A stretch of 64,000 bases of DNA from JACCTI01 sp038237435 (GTDB lineage: Bacteria; Verrucomicrobiota; Verrucomicrobiia; Chthoniobacterales; UBA10450), in the NCBI GenBank assembly GCA_038237435.1, contig JBBRYT010000002.1:310001-374000 (forward strand), given 5' to 3'. Below the pieces are notes generated by a model. That model had not been told where the DNA came from. It was given only the letters and a program-made list of their open reading frames with translations, and did no database searches. Of this stretch, positions 1 to 9,500 are shown piece after piece. How positions within the stretch are numbered: position 1 is the stretch's first letter; every line of letters starts with the position of its first letter. Position numbers and translations under genes: made by a program.

Positions 1-1
1 C

Positions 2-1360
2 AGCGCGGCTTTGTTGGGCAAACGCCACGGTTATCGCAACGCGCAGGTCACGGTGCTCGCGCCAACCGGCACGATCAGCTTCCTGATGGATTGCGACACG
101 ACCGGCATTGAACCCGACATCGCGCTGGTGAAATACAAACTGCTCGCCGGCGGGGGCATGTTGAAAATCGTCAACCAGACGGTTAAGCCTGCGCTGGAGC
201 ATCTCGGTTACAACTCAGAAGAGATCGATCGCATCATCGCGCACATCGATGTCTGCGACACAATCGAAGACGTGACCGATCCCGATGGCTCGAAGATTTC
301 TTCCGGTTTGAAGCCGGAACATCTGCCGATCTTCGATTGCGCCTTCAAAGCGCATCGCGGTCAGCGTTCGTTAGGCTACATGGGCCATCTGCGCATGATG
401 GCCGCGGCGCAACCGTTCCTGAGCGGCGCCATTTCGAAAACCGTCAATCTTCCCGAAAAGGCATCGGTCGACGAAATCATGAATACCTATGTCGAGGGTT
501 GGCGGCTCGGACTGAAAGCGATCGCTATTTATCGCGACAGCTCCAAGCGTTCGGCGCCGTTGAATACGAAAAGAACGAAGGACATGGGCGGCGCAACCGG
601 CGCGCTCGACATGATGGTCGAGCGGCCCGAACTCGAAATGCGCATCTTGGAATTGGAACAAGAACTCGCACTGGTGCGCGACCAGCCGGTGCGCCATCGC
701 ATGCCCGACACGCGCATGTCGCTCACGCATCGGTTCGAAATCGCGGGCCACGAAGGCTACATCACGGTCGGACTTTTCGAGAATGGAATGCCCGGTGAGC
801 TCTTCGTCACCATGTCGAAAGAAGGGAGCACGATTGGCGGATTGATGGACACCGTCGGCACGCTCACTTCCATCGCGCTGCAATATGGCGTGCCGCTCGA
901 AAGTTTGGTGAAGAAGTTCGCTTACCAACGTTTCGAGCCGAGCGGTTTCACGAAAAATCCTGACATCCGTAACGCCACCAGCATCGCCGATTACGTTTAT
1001 CGCTGGCTCGGTTGCCAGTTCATCAAAGGCTACAAAGAAGCGATCGCGCCGCATCGCGGTCAGGGGGAATTGCCCATGAAGGAAATTCCCGACATGGAGA
1101 AAAAGGCGATAAATCGTCCCGTCTCCGATCTGCCGCGCACCGGCGAAAAGGAAATTCTCGACGTGATCACGAATCACACGCCGAACGACGGTGCGCCGCA
1201 TGTCCAAAGCAACGGCCACACCCACGCCGAACGTGTCGCGACCGCGCTCGGCAATATGTTCATGGATATCACCTGCTCGCATTGCGGCAGCGACAAAGTC
1301 GTGCGCGCCGGCGCGTGCGGCGTCTGCACGGAATGCGGCACGAGTCAGGGCTGTAGCTAG
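2..1360 (+). CDS. nrdJ: Vitamin B12-dependent (class II) ribonucleotide reductase, C-terminal part
   Basis: This gene enters from outside the window, so only its last ~450 residues are present. The enzyme reduces ribonucleotides to deoxyribonucleotides using adenosylcobalamin and supplies DNA precursors with or without oxygen. Visible motifs are VLAPTGTISFLMDCDTTGIE near the left edge, SGAISKTVNLP about 130 residues later, and IAIYRDSSKRS, all typical of the class II catalytic barrel. A TSCPD-type domain follows (GELFVTMSKEGSTIGGLMDT). The protein ends in a cysteine-rich zinc-ribbon tail with CSHC, CGVC and a final CGTSQGCS, the mobile redox tail expected for re-reduction of the active site. 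The family and function are secure. The N-terminal half and the start codon are not visible. One copy of the CGTTAGGC motif lies inside it at 369-376. Confidence 0.95.
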   Translation, partial: SAALLGKRHGYRNAQVTVLAPTGTISFLMDCDTTGIEPDIALVKYKLLAGGGMLKIVNQTVKPALEHLGYNSEEIDRIIAHIDVCDTIEDVTDPDGSKISSGLKPEHLPIFDCAFKAHRGQRSLGYMGHLRMMAAAQPFLSGAISKTVNLPEKASVDEIMNTYVEGWRLGLKAIAIYRDSSKRSAPLNTKRTKDMGGATGALDMMVERPELEMRILELEQELALVRDQPVRHRMPDTRMSLTHRFEIAGHEGYITVGLFENGMPGELFVTMSKEGSTIGGLMDTVGTLTSIALQYGVPLESLVKKFAYQRFEPSGFTKNPDIRNATSIADYVYRWLGCQFIKGYKEAIAPHRGQGELPMKEIPDMEKKAINRPVSDLPRTGEKEILDVITNHTPNDGAPHVQSNGHTHAERVATALGNMFMDITCSHCGSDKVVRAGACGVCTECGTSQGCS

Positions 1361-1408
1361 GCGGCTCTTTCTTGCCGGGTAGTCACACTTCGGATAAGCT
1401 CGTAATCG

Positions 1409-1639
1409 ATGATCGATGACTTGCGCAAATTGATTGCGAAGCGCCCATTCACGCCCTTCACAATTCATACTGTTGACGGCGGCGCGATGCGAGTGCCGAC
1501 GGTCGATCATGTTCACGTGACGCCTACAGGAAGCCGCGTTTTTGTCGATTTCGATGACGGCAGCTACGATACGATTCGGCCTTTGATGATCAGTTGGGTT
1601 ACCGTCGATCAGGCGAGCAACGGTGTCGCAGAAAGCTAA
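1409..1639 (+). CDS. Small conserved-looking hypothetical protein (76 aa)
   Basis: This is a short soluble protein with no signal peptide or membrane segment. It starts MIDDLRKLIAKRPFTPFTIH and alternates short beta-like stretches with glycines (VDGGAMRVPTVDHV, SRVFVDFDDGSYDTIRPL), suggesting a small all-beta fold. The pattern DDLR..I...PF.PF.IH..DG resembles small uncharacterised proteins I associate with Verrucomicrobia and Planctomycetes, but I cannot name a family. It lies 48 bases after nrdJ on the same strand. Its stop codon lies within the ribosome-binding region of the next gene, so the two are probably co-translated. No function is proposed. Confidence 0.7.
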   Translation: MIDDLRKLIAKRPFTPFTIHTVDGGAMRVPTVDHVHVTPTGSRVFVDFDDGSYDTIRPLMISWVTVDQASNGVAES

Positions 1640-1648
1640 GGATTTCGT

Positions 1649-2077
1649 CTGAAGGTCGAAATTTTTACGCTTTGCGACGCGGCCACCGCTGATATGGGCG
1701 GGAAGCTGAACATTCTTGGTTCGTTCGACCGCATTCACGCCGCGAGCACTCCGGTGACGCATCCGCTTTGTGCGCTCGCGATCAAATTGCGTTTCGAAAA
1801 ATTGGAGGAAGGTCAAAAGCGCGTTCGCATTTCTTTCATGGATGCGGACGGGAAAGCGGTCATGCCGACGCTTGATGCGAACACGCAGGTGAGTTTTCCG
1901 CCTGACGAGCACAGTGTGACAGCGTGCCTCGTTCTGCAGATTCAGCAGCTGAAATTGCCGAGCTACGGCGAGTATTCGATCGACCTCGGCGTCGACGGCC
2001 GACAGGAGGCGTCGATTCCACTATTCGTTAGGCCAACGGGACAGCCCGTGCCGCCGCCAGCGCCTAACGAGTCCTAG
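1649..2077 (+). CDS. DUF6941-like small protein with probable CTG start
   Basis: The protein reads KVEIFTLCDAATADMGGKLN and continues through GSFDRIHA, LRFEKLEEGQKRVRISFMD and LKLPSYGEYSIDLGVDGRQE. I recognise this as an uncharacterised bacterial family (DUF6941 or a close relative) of unknown function. The first ATG is at 1694, but the family's conserved N-terminus lies upstream of it. The only suitable codon there is CTG at 1649, placed six bases after AAGGA (1638-1642), which overlaps the stop of the previous gene. I therefore place the start at CTG 1649 and infer translational coupling. The 3' end overlaps the convergent DUF885 gene by four bases: the palindrome CTAG at 2074-2077 supplies both stops. 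Two inverted CGTTAGGC copies sit in its last 20 codons. Confidence 0.75.
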   Translation: MKVEIFTLCDAATADMGGKLNILGSFDRIHAASTPVTHPLCALAIKLRFEKLEEGQKRVRISFMDADGKAVMPTLDANTQVSFPPDEHSVTACLVLQIQQLKLPSYGEYSIDLGVDGRQEASIPLFVRPTGQPVPPPAPNES

Positions 2078-3840
2078 CTTTTTGGAGCGGCGGATTTTCG
2101 CGTTGCGATCCACGCATCGATGTTTCGTTCCAGAATATCGAGCGGCACAGCGCCGGAAAGCAGAACGGTGTCGTGAAATTCTCGCAGATCGAATTTGTCG
2201 CCGAGCTCTCGTTTTGAGCGCTCGCGCAATTCTTTGATCTTTAGCTCGCCGATTTTGTAGGCCAGCGCCTGTCCCGGCATGGTGATGTAGCGATCGATTT
2301 CGTTGACAATGTCGTTCTCGGCTTTGGGCGCGTTCTCCATGAAATAATCGATCGCTTTTTGCCGATCCCATTTCATGAAATGCAAGCCGGTATCGACCAC
2401 GAGCCGGACCGCGCGCCACATTTCGTAAGTGAGCTGGCCGAATTTCGAATAGGGATCGTCGTAAAGTCCCATGTCTTCGCCTAACGACTCTGAGTAGAGA
2501 CCCCAGCCTTCGGAGAATGCCGTGTAGAAACCGAAGCGACGGAATTTCGGGATTTCACCGAGTTCCTGCGCGAGCGCGATTTGAAGGTGATGGCCCGGAA
2601 CGGATTCGTGCAAAGAAAGCGCCATCATCTCCCATTTCGGACGCGTCTCCGGTTTGTAGAGATTGACGTAATAGCTACCGGCGCGCGAACCGTCGGCCGC
2701 GGGGCGGTTGTAATACGCCGTGGTGGTGTCGGGCGCGATGTTATCGGGAATCTTCACCACGCCATACGGCATGCGCGGCAAAGTCTTGAAGACCTTGACC
2801 AGATTCGGATCGATGCGTTTTGCGAGTGCTTGATAAGCCTCGAACAATTCCTCCGGCGTTTTGTAGAAAAATTGCGGATCGGTCCGGAGCTTATCGAAAA
2901 ATTCCGCGCGGGTGCCGGTGAATCCGACCTTTTTCATGACTGTTTCCATCTCGCCGCGAATCCGCGCCACTTCGCTCAAACCTTTCTCGTGTATTTGTTG
3001 CGGAGTGAGATCAGTCGTGGTGTAACGCCGCGCCAAGTAGGTATAGAGGTCACCTCCTTCCGGCAGTTGCCAGACTCCAACTTCCGGGAAACACGTCGGC
3101 AAATATTCCGCGTTGAAGTAGCTCTTCAGTTTTTGAAACGAAGGAATCACGCTAGCGGTAATTGCTTCCTTGGCTGCTTTGGTTAGGCGATCGCGATCGG
3201 CTTCCGGGATGTCCTTGGAAAATTTCTTGAACGGTTTGAAGAACGGACTCGCCTCCGCGTCGGTCACGATCTGCTTGTCGATCTGCGCGGGCACGCGATC
3301 CATGACCGCTTTCGGCCACATAATTTTCGCCTTCACGCCCTCGCGCATGAGCGCGATCTGTTGATCCATTTGCGGCGCGAACGAACGCAGCCGCGCGATC
3401 CAATCTTCGTAATCCTTCACCGTTTCGAAACGCAGTTGCTCGGTCAGTTCGTCGGCGGTCTGGATCCCGCCCCGCTGATTGATCGGCAGGAGATACATGC
3501 GGAAGCGAAAGCCCGCGATGTCCTGCTCGAGATTCTTTCTGAAAAGGTCGTAGTTGAGCTGATCGGCCGGCGAAAGTTTCGCGCGCTCGAATTTGTTCAA
3601 ACGCTGCAACGCATCCTTGGCGTGGTCTTCGCGTTTGCGGTAGGCATCGAGGCTGTCGTCATCCCAGCGGTCGTTCCAACGCCGATCACCCATCGACGAA
3701 GCGCGCGTTGGATTTTGTTCCATCTGATAATCCCACTCCGCATCGAAGAAGGCGGGGAGGGCTTTGCCGGTGTCGTCGGCCGCGGAAAGAAGGCGCGTTG
3801 AGACAAGAGCGAGCGCGAGGAAAAGCGTGGCGTGTTTCAT
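2074..3840 (-). CDS. DUF885 family exported putative metallopeptidase
   Basis: This is a 588-residue protein beginning MKHATLFLALALVSTRLLSA, a clear Sec signal peptide; that is why I use the ATG at 3840 rather than the longer open frame. The body is largely helical. Around residue 409 it carries LHESVPGHHLQ, the HExxxxHH-like motif of DUF885 proteins, followed by FSEGWGLYSESL, which supplies the downstream acidic metal ligands. The C-terminus has the family segment ITMPGQALAYKIGELKIKELR. DUF885 proteins are considered zinc-dependent peptidases related to M32-type enzymes; the substrate is unknown. It probably acts in the periplasm or at the cell surface. It is convergent with the preceding gene and has no obvious operon partner. 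Confidence 0.88.
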   Translation of the reverse strand: MKHATLFLALALVSTRLLSAADDTGKALPAFFDAEWDYQMEQNPTRASSMGDRRWNDRWDDDSLDAYRKREDHAKDALQRLNKFERAKLSPADQLNYDLFRKNLEQDIAGFRFRMYLLPINQRGGIQTADELTEQLRFETVKDYEDWIARLRSFAPQMDQQIALMREGVKAKIMWPKAVMDRVPAQIDKQIVTDAEASPFFKPFKKFSKDIPEADRDRLTKAAKEAITASVIPSFQKLKSYFNAEYLPTCFPEVGVWQLPEGGDLYTYLARRYTTTDLTPQQIHEKGLSEVARIRGEMETVMKKVGFTGTRAEFFDKLRTDPQFFYKTPEELFEAYQALAKRIDPNLVKVFKTLPRMPYGVVKIPDNIAPDTTTAYYNRPAADGSRAGSYYVNLYKPETRPKWEMMALSLHESVPGHHLQIALAQELGEIPKFRRFGFYTAFSEGWGLYSESLGEDMGLYDDPYSKFGQLTYEMWRAVRLVVDTGLHFMKWDRQKAIDYFMENAPKAENDIVNEIDRYITMPGQALAYKIGELKIKELRERSKRELGDKFDLREFHDTVLLSGAVPLDILERNIDAWIATRKSAAPKS

Positions 3841-3989
3841 AGGTTGAACCGCAATAGGTAAATTCCGGTTGTCAGAAGGGCAAGACTCCACGACCTATTC
3901 CGGCGGGTTTTCAGCGGTTGGTCGCCCTGCCCCGTCGCGCGCGCCGCTTGTTTTGGCGCCACGCAGATTCAACCGGCGATTTTTACTTT

Positions 3990-5771
3990 ATGAACGAGGC
4001 AGAGATTCAGCGGCAGAAGGAAATCAAAGAAGCGGAAGAGTTGCTCTTTACCGGGCCGGAAGCGCTCGGCTTCGCGAAGGGACTTTTTCTCGGACGTTTC
4101 GTTTCTGATTGGGTCAGTCCGTATCCGCGGCACTCGGCTGCGCAGCAAAAGGAACTCGACGCCGCACTCACGGAAGTGCGGCAATTCCTCGAGCAGAATC
4201 TCAACCCCGAAGAAATCGACCGGAACGCGGACATCCCGCGCAGCGTGATTGACGGTCTTGCGCACGTCGGCGTTCTCGGCATGACTGCGCCGAAAGAATA
4301 CGGCGGGCGCGGTTTTACGCAGATGGCTTACTGCCAAGTCTTGGAAGAAATCGGCAAACGTTGCGCGTCCACTTCTGTTTTCACGAACGCGCATCACTCG
4401 ATCGGCATCCGCGCGCTTTTACTTTTCGGAACGCACGAACAGAAACAGCGCTGGCTGCCGCCGCTCGTTAGCGGCCAACAACTCGCGGCATTTGCTTTGA
4501 CGGAACGCGAAGCCGGCTCCGATGCCGCGAACGTTCAGACGACCGCCACGCCGAGTGAAGATGGTTCGCACTACATTTTGAATGGTGAGAAACGTTACAT
4601 TACCAACGCGTCGATCGCGCAAGTGTTGACTGTGATGGCGCGCACGCCGGTTCCCGGGAAACCGGGCAAGGATGCGATCACCGCGTTTCTCGTTACGCCC
4701 GATATGCCCGGATTCGAAATGCTCGAAGCGCGCATGCCGAAGCTCGGCATTCAAGGCACGGCGACTGGCCGCTTCGCCATGCGCGAAATGAAAGTGCCGA
4801 AGGAAAATATTCTCGGCCCGCTCGGCAAAGGTCTGCGCGTCGCGCTGACCGTGCTCGATTTCGGTCGCACCACTTTCGGCGCGTGCTGCACTGGCGCGGC
4901 GAAAACGTGTCTGCGTCTGGCGGTCGAACACGCCAACAAGCGCAAGCAATTCAAAAAGACACTGGGCGATTTCGATTTGGTGAAGAAAAAAATCGGACGC
5001 ATGGCGGCCGATGTTTACGCCATGGAAGCGATGACGGTCGTGACCGCGTCATTGATCGATCGCGGCCTCGAGGATTACATGATCGAGACCGCAATGCTGA
5101 AAGTCTTCACGACCGAGCGGTTGTGGGAAGCGGTTAACGACACCTTTCAAATCCACGGCGGCTCCGCTTACTTCAACGACTCGCCGCTCGGCCGCATGCT
5201 GCGCGACGCACGCATCAATCAGATCGGCGAAGGCAGCAACGAAGTGCTCACGTCATTCATCGCTCTCGTGGGTATGCGCGGGCCGGGCATGGAGTTCAAA
5301 GAAATCTACGACACGATGGTGAAGCCCTGGCGTTCGGGCGGAATCAAAGCCTGGGGCGCGGGCATGAATCGTCTCGGCGCGACGGTGAAAATCGCGAGCG
5401 TGCCGGTGAAGAGCGAGAAGCTGCGCACTTACTCCGCGCAACTCGGCCGGATGATCTGGCGATTCAATCTCACAGTGAACCGTGCGCTGATTAAGTATCG
5501 CGAGCCGATTCTCGACATGCAGTTGGTGCAGGAACGCATTGCCAATTCTGCGATGGAAATGTTCGCGTCCGCTTGCGTGTTAAGTCGTTACGATTCCGAA
5601 TTGCAGGGCATCAGCCAAAACGGCAGTGCCTCTCCGGCGAGTCATCGCGCGGCGGAGTTATTTCTTCGGCAATCGCTCGCGCGCACGCGTCGTTTCCTCG
5701 CGGACTTAAGCGAGAACGACGACAAAGCGTTGCTCGCGACGGCGAATGCCGTGCTCGGTAAAACTGCCTAA
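3990..5771 (+). CDS. Acyl-CoA dehydrogenase
   Basis: This is a 593-residue FAD-dependent acyl-CoA dehydrogenase, which introduces the first double bond in beta-oxidation. The N-terminal helical domain contains LAHVGVLGMTAPKEYGG. The middle domain has AFALTEREAGSDAANVQTTA and the C-terminal domain has RKQFKKTLGDFDLVKKKIG. Near residue 387 it has FQIHGGSAYF, then RMLRDARINQIGEGSNEVL at ~405-420, where the catalytic glutamate region lies. A C-terminal extension of ~165 residues beyond the classical ~400-residue core makes it a very-long-chain-type or ACAD9-like enzyme. The ATG at 3990 begins MNEAEIQRQKEIKEAEELLF; the longer open frame upstream is Arg-rich and unlikely. The last twelve codons recur in diverged form at 14796, at the far side of the RHS island. 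Confidence 0.93.
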   Translation: MNEAEIQRQKEIKEAEELLFTGPEALGFAKGLFLGRFVSDWVSPYPRHSAAQQKELDAALTEVRQFLEQNLNPEEIDRNADIPRSVIDGLAHVGVLGMTAPKEYGGRGFTQMAYCQVLEEIGKRCASTSVFTNAHHSIGIRALLLFGTHEQKQRWLPPLVSGQQLAAFALTEREAGSDAANVQTTATPSEDGSHYILNGEKRYITNASIAQVLTVMARTPVPGKPGKDAITAFLVTPDMPGFEMLEARMPKLGIQGTATGRFAMREMKVPKENILGPLGKGLRVALTVLDFGRTTFGACCTGAAKTCLRLAVEHANKRKQFKKTLGDFDLVKKKIGRMAADVYAMEAMTVVTASLIDRGLEDYMIETAMLKVFTTERLWEAVNDTFQIHGGSAYFNDSPLGRMLRDARINQIGEGSNEVLTSFIALVGMRGPGMEFKEIYDTMVKPWRSGGIKAWGAGMNRLGATVKIASVPVKSEKLRTYSAQLGRMIWRFNLTVNRALIKYREPILDMQLVQERIANSAMEMFASACVLSRYDSELQGISQNGSASPASHRAAELFLRQSLARTRRFLADLSENDDKALLATANAVLGKTA

Positions 5772-5890
5772 CCAGTTGTAGCTACCGTCGTACCCGACGG
5801 CAGAAGTCCTCTGCCTCTGAGACAGAGGCAGCTACAAGATTCAAGGATTCGGCGCTTGTTTTCTTGGATGCTCGATTGAACGTAGCCTTC
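5736..5890. repeat. Direct repeat copy 1: acyl-CoA dehydrogenase / glycosyltransferase 3' junction
   Basis: Bases 5736-5784 match 14796-14844 at 40 of 49 positions. The mismatches in the coding part are almost all third-codon changes. Beyond the palindromic element, TCAAGGATTCG followed by GCGC at 5841-5855 repeats the exact 3' end of the glycosyltransferase gene that ends at 14917, with one codon missing. Read on the minus strand, this ghost ends LRSIEHPRKQAPNP-stop, compared with LRALQILKSAPANP-stop in the intact gene. So this copy has an intact dehydrogenase end and a decayed glycosyltransferase end, while the copy at 14796 has the reverse. Nothing else is recognisable from about 5890 to 6144. 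Confidence 0.7.
5776..5837. repeat. Cruciform palindromic repeat element
   Basis: The outer ends TTGTAGCT (5776-5783) and AGCTACAA (5830-5837) are inverted. Inside are two perfect hairpins: CCGTCG/CGACGG at 5785-5800 with loop TACC, and CTGCCTCTG/CAGAGGCAG at 5811-5831 with loop AGA. There is no T-tract, so this looks like a mobile or REP-type palindromic unit that could also stop transcription of the dehydrogenase gene. It has the same nested architecture as the element inside uvrA at 39414-39466. Confidence 0.75.
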
Positions 5891-6144
5891 GTATAGCGCG
5901 AGCCAGTCGTGTTGCTTACTCGCTTCGCAAGCTTTCCCGCGGTTGAAAGAGGCCTTAGGTCGGGAGGCTGGGTTGGCGGGGACAGTTGATGGAGTGGGTG
6001 GACCTTTGATTGCAACGCCCTGGATGGATACAAGAGCTTCGCACGGTCATTGTGCCCCGGCACCGCTCAAGAAGCTGGCACGCGCGTTAGTTTCTTGCGT
6101 TCGCTGGCATCACGCTTGCGACTGGTTGCCGCTATTAACACCGA

Positions 6145-6531
6145 CTACGGAGGCGGAGCCACGAAAGGGTCATGCTTGATGATAATGAACATGCCTGCAT
6201 GTGCGCTCGCGAACGTCTTATAGCCGCCGCCGAAGACTTGCCCTGGACTCTTAGATTCTATCGCGAAGGGGCGCATGGCGGGGACATCGAATTGAAACGA
6301 CCCATTCTCTCCAGATCGCTGCTCCGCAAATACTTTGTAAGAGCCCATCGCCAATCCGTGACCGGGCGTAAATATTTTTAACTTTACCTCAACTCCAGCA
6401 ACAGGCGAAAGACCCTTCTTATTCAAGACCTTTCCGGAGATTCGCACTAGAGGCAGACTACCAGCGATTCCCCACGCACACGCGATGAAACCGCAAAATA
6501 CTAGAGCGATCCTAATGGCCTTGGACTGCAT
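6145..6531 (-). CDS. Small exported protein, candidate immunity protein for the RHS toxin
   Basis: This is a 128-residue protein with an N-terminal hydrophobic stretch (ALVFCGFIACAWGIAG) consistent with a Sec signal peptide. The mature part begins RISGKVLNKKGLSPVAGVEV and includes ENGSFQFDVPA, a pattern like a single transthyretin or carboxypeptidase-regulatory beta-sandwich. It overlaps the 3' end of the RHS gene by 20 bases and is read in the same direction, so it is translated with it. In polymorphic-toxin loci the gene directly after the toxin usually encodes immunity. A periplasmic location suits protection from a lipase-type toxin. That role is inferred from position and export signal only; an accessory secreted domain protein is the alternative. 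Confidence 0.6.
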   Translation of the reverse strand: MQSKAIRIALVFCGFIACAWGIAGSLPLVRISGKVLNKKGLSPVAGVEVKLKIFTPGHGLAMGSYKVFAEQRSGENGSFQFDVPAMRPFAIESKSPGQVFGGGYKTFASAHAGMFIIIKHDPFVAPPP

Positions 6532-9500
6532 TATATATCTGTGGACCGTAGTCCGCTAGGGAATTGGAAATGATATTTAAATGGCTCACACTTGGATCGG
6601 TATAGAAGTGTCCACCGACCGAAATAAAAGAAGAACTTAGCGAGCTCCCCTGATAAGGATTAGTCGCGCCCATCGGAAAGATTCCGAGTGAACGATTAGT
6701 TGGATTCTTTTGATAGAAGTTCAATGCAACTCCGACGTTGTTGTAGATTAGTCTCAGGGCGCCACCACCACTGTGCGGGTCGAAAGTAATAAGTGCATCT
6801 ACCTCAATGCCTCTCGCGCCCAGAGCGTTTGCCACATTCACAGCGCTTTGACCGCCTCTACTGTAACCGATTATAACCAGCCTGTCGTATTGTTGATCGT
6901 CGAGATAATCCAGCACGCCGCCGATCGAGCGCGTACGAAGCAGCGTTCCATTGACACTTTCGACGAGGTCCGCAAGCGCTGCATTATCTCCAGAGTGAGG
7001 GCCGCCTGCGCCTGCGATTCCAATTACTAGAGTCTTCTTAGCGACTCGCTTTGTGGCCTCGTCATTGTAGAGCCGGAGAAAGGCCGCACTAACCGCACCA
7101 TTTGCAAACTTACCACCGCTTAGTTCTGCGGCAGTCCCACCAACCGCAGCTGAGGCACCAACCCGCAGCGCCTCGCCTTCGAAATTGGCGCCGCCGAGGC
7201 CATCGATGTAGGGCGACGCCAGCGCAGACAGGAATGCCCCTAAGAACCCGTCGCGGAAACTGCTACCCTCCAGTTCGTTGCTGGCCCCGCTCAACACGCC
7301 ACCCACGACAGCATGACCGAAAGCTCTTTCAATAAGTGGCAAGCCATGCAAAAACTGTCCGGCGACCGCTCCGCCGACTCCTCCAACAAAGCCGGAGATT
7401 GCAGCAGACTCAAGTGCCTGCCCGAGACTAGCCCCGGACAGGCTACTACTAATAAAGGCAGAGCCAAAACCGAACCCGGCACCGGCAACGACCGCGCCGG
7501 TCAGGCCGGTCCCGGCCAGCGCTCCATAACCTACCAGCGCGATATAGGCATAACTCGCGATCCCGGCCGTGGCTATGCCAGCCGCGATTGCGATAACCCC
7601 AATCACGATCTGCGCTCCGGTGCTACCAAAAACGTGATTCAGCCAGTGCCCGAAGTTATTGAGGAAGTTAAATCCACTCGGATCGGTCAAGCTTAACGGG
7701 TTGTTTAAGACATAACTGTAACGATTGAAGTTCTGCGTGATCGTTGGCGCTTGAATAGTGGGATCGGCACTGAGAAACCGGCCTAGTCCAGGGTCATAGA
7801 CGCGCCCGTTCATATGAACTAAGCCGAGGTCGTCGAGCATCTCATGGCCGGTGTAGCCGTGGGTTATAATGCTCCGAATAGAATTGTCTCCCGACGTCCA
7901 ATCGGTCGTGCGTCGGAAGCCCCAAGCATCGAAGCTATCTCGTTCAATAACCGCACCAGCTTCGTTGGTAATGACATCGACCGAGCCAAGATGGTCGGTA
8001 TGCAGGTACTTTGTGTTATAACTTATGTCGCCCAGGTGCTGGGAAGTTAAATCAACCGTCGAAGTATAAACGGCTATTCGCCCAGCCGGCGTGCTGATGT
8101 AGTGCTTGCGCTCGAGCTTCGTAACGTAATCGGTCACCTCTTCATACATTCCGCCCACATAAGTCGTCACCGTGCTGGTGCCGTTCTTACTCGCTACTTG
8201 CGTGATCCGACTGTGATCCACCTCGTAGGTAAAGCGACTGGAAGCGCCAGTGCTGGGCCGCTGAATTAGCTTGGGCATGTTGAAGGACGTCCAGGTAAGC
8301 GTGCGATCGAAGCCGCTCGTCATGTTGCCGTTCGGGTCGTAGGTGGCGCTGGTTCCGCCATTGACCTGTCGGACGGCATGAGGATGGGGCCGCTCATTCT
8401 GCTGTAACGAGCCTGCCACGGGCACATAGCTATAAGTGCCTACTCCATCCTTGGAAAGAATGTTGCCGGAACCATCGTAGCCGAAGGTCTTTGGCGCCTG
8501 ACCAGCGACCCTAGCACTGGTGACGCGGTTCAGTTCGTCGCAAAGGAAATCCTCTTTCAAGACCGTGCCATTCACGGTCTGAGCGTGATCGGTCCGGTTG
8601 CTTAGGTTACCGATCACACTGAAGGTGTATTCCAGGTTCTGTATCCCAGCCCCGGCATTGAGTCCCGTTTGAATGGTTTTCAGAACACCGGTCTCCGGCA
8701 CATAAACACGATCGGTGATGACACCATTCCCCAATTGCTGCTGTTTGATATGTCCGTCTGCGTCGTAATCCTTTGCCTTCCAGAAAGAGAAGCCGTCGTA
8801 ACGTTGCACTTCGTTTAAGTAACCGTTCTTGTCGTAAAGCTGTCTCACCCAAATGCTGCTCGGATAAGTGATAAACTCCACCCGGCTTAAAGAATCGTAG
8901 ATCGTGCTAACACTGTAGTTCTTCGCTTCAATCAATTCCGTTTCATCCTTCGGGCGCCCCAGATTGTCATAGGTCATGGTGCGTTGATAAGGAGCAAGGT
9001 TCGTATCCGCGGGAGAGAACCGCGCAGTGTAGAGCTTGCCGATTCCTTTACCTTGCGCCACGTCATATTCCCAAGTGCTGTTTCCTTCAAACTCAGTGCG
9101 ACTCTTCAGCCTGCCGAGTTTGTCATATGTCATCGCGACCGTCTGCCCTTTGGCATCAGTCTGGCTGATGAGTTCACCGAGCGAGTTGTAAGCGTAAGTC
9201 CAATACCCCAGGTCGGGATCGTCCATCGTCTTCTTGCGCCCGCGCACGTCGTAAGTCATGGAAGTGACAATGCCGGCTTGATGGACCTCGATCAGATTAC
9301 CGGTCGCGTCATAGATGTAGTCGATCGTGCCGTTCTTGGCGTCAGTCACTTTGATGAGATGTCCCTGACTATCCTTTTTCGAGGTCGTCTTGAGTCCGGT
9401 GCCTTGCTGCTCGGGATTGATCGTATCGACCTCTAACCCTCGAAAGACATTGGTCGTTGTGGCCAGGCCGCCACCTTCTTTCGGCGTCTGCACCTGGTAA

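Larger units (their letters stand above)
369..2486. repeat. CGTTAGGC motif cluster (4 exact copies)
   Basis: Exact copies lie at 369-376 (+), 2026-2033 (+), 2062-2069 (-) and 2479-2486 (-). The copies at 2026 and 2062 face each other at the 3' end of the DUF6941-like gene and could form a stem with a 28-base loop. Paired inverted uptake sequences near gene ends are familiar in Neisseria and Pasteurellaceae. The role here is inferred; see the finding on this motif. Confidence 0.6.

Noticed and set aside
371..1912. A 513-residue open frame on the minus strand opposite nrdJ and two small genes
   Set aside because: It covers three clear plus-strand genes, is rich in Arg/His/Ala as expected of an antisense frame in GC-rich DNA, and shows no family motif.
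5782..6063. A 93-residue minus-strand frame between the dehydrogenase and the RHS operon
   Set aside because: It runs through the palindromic element and the ghost glycosyltransferase end in the wrong frame and has no recognisable domain.
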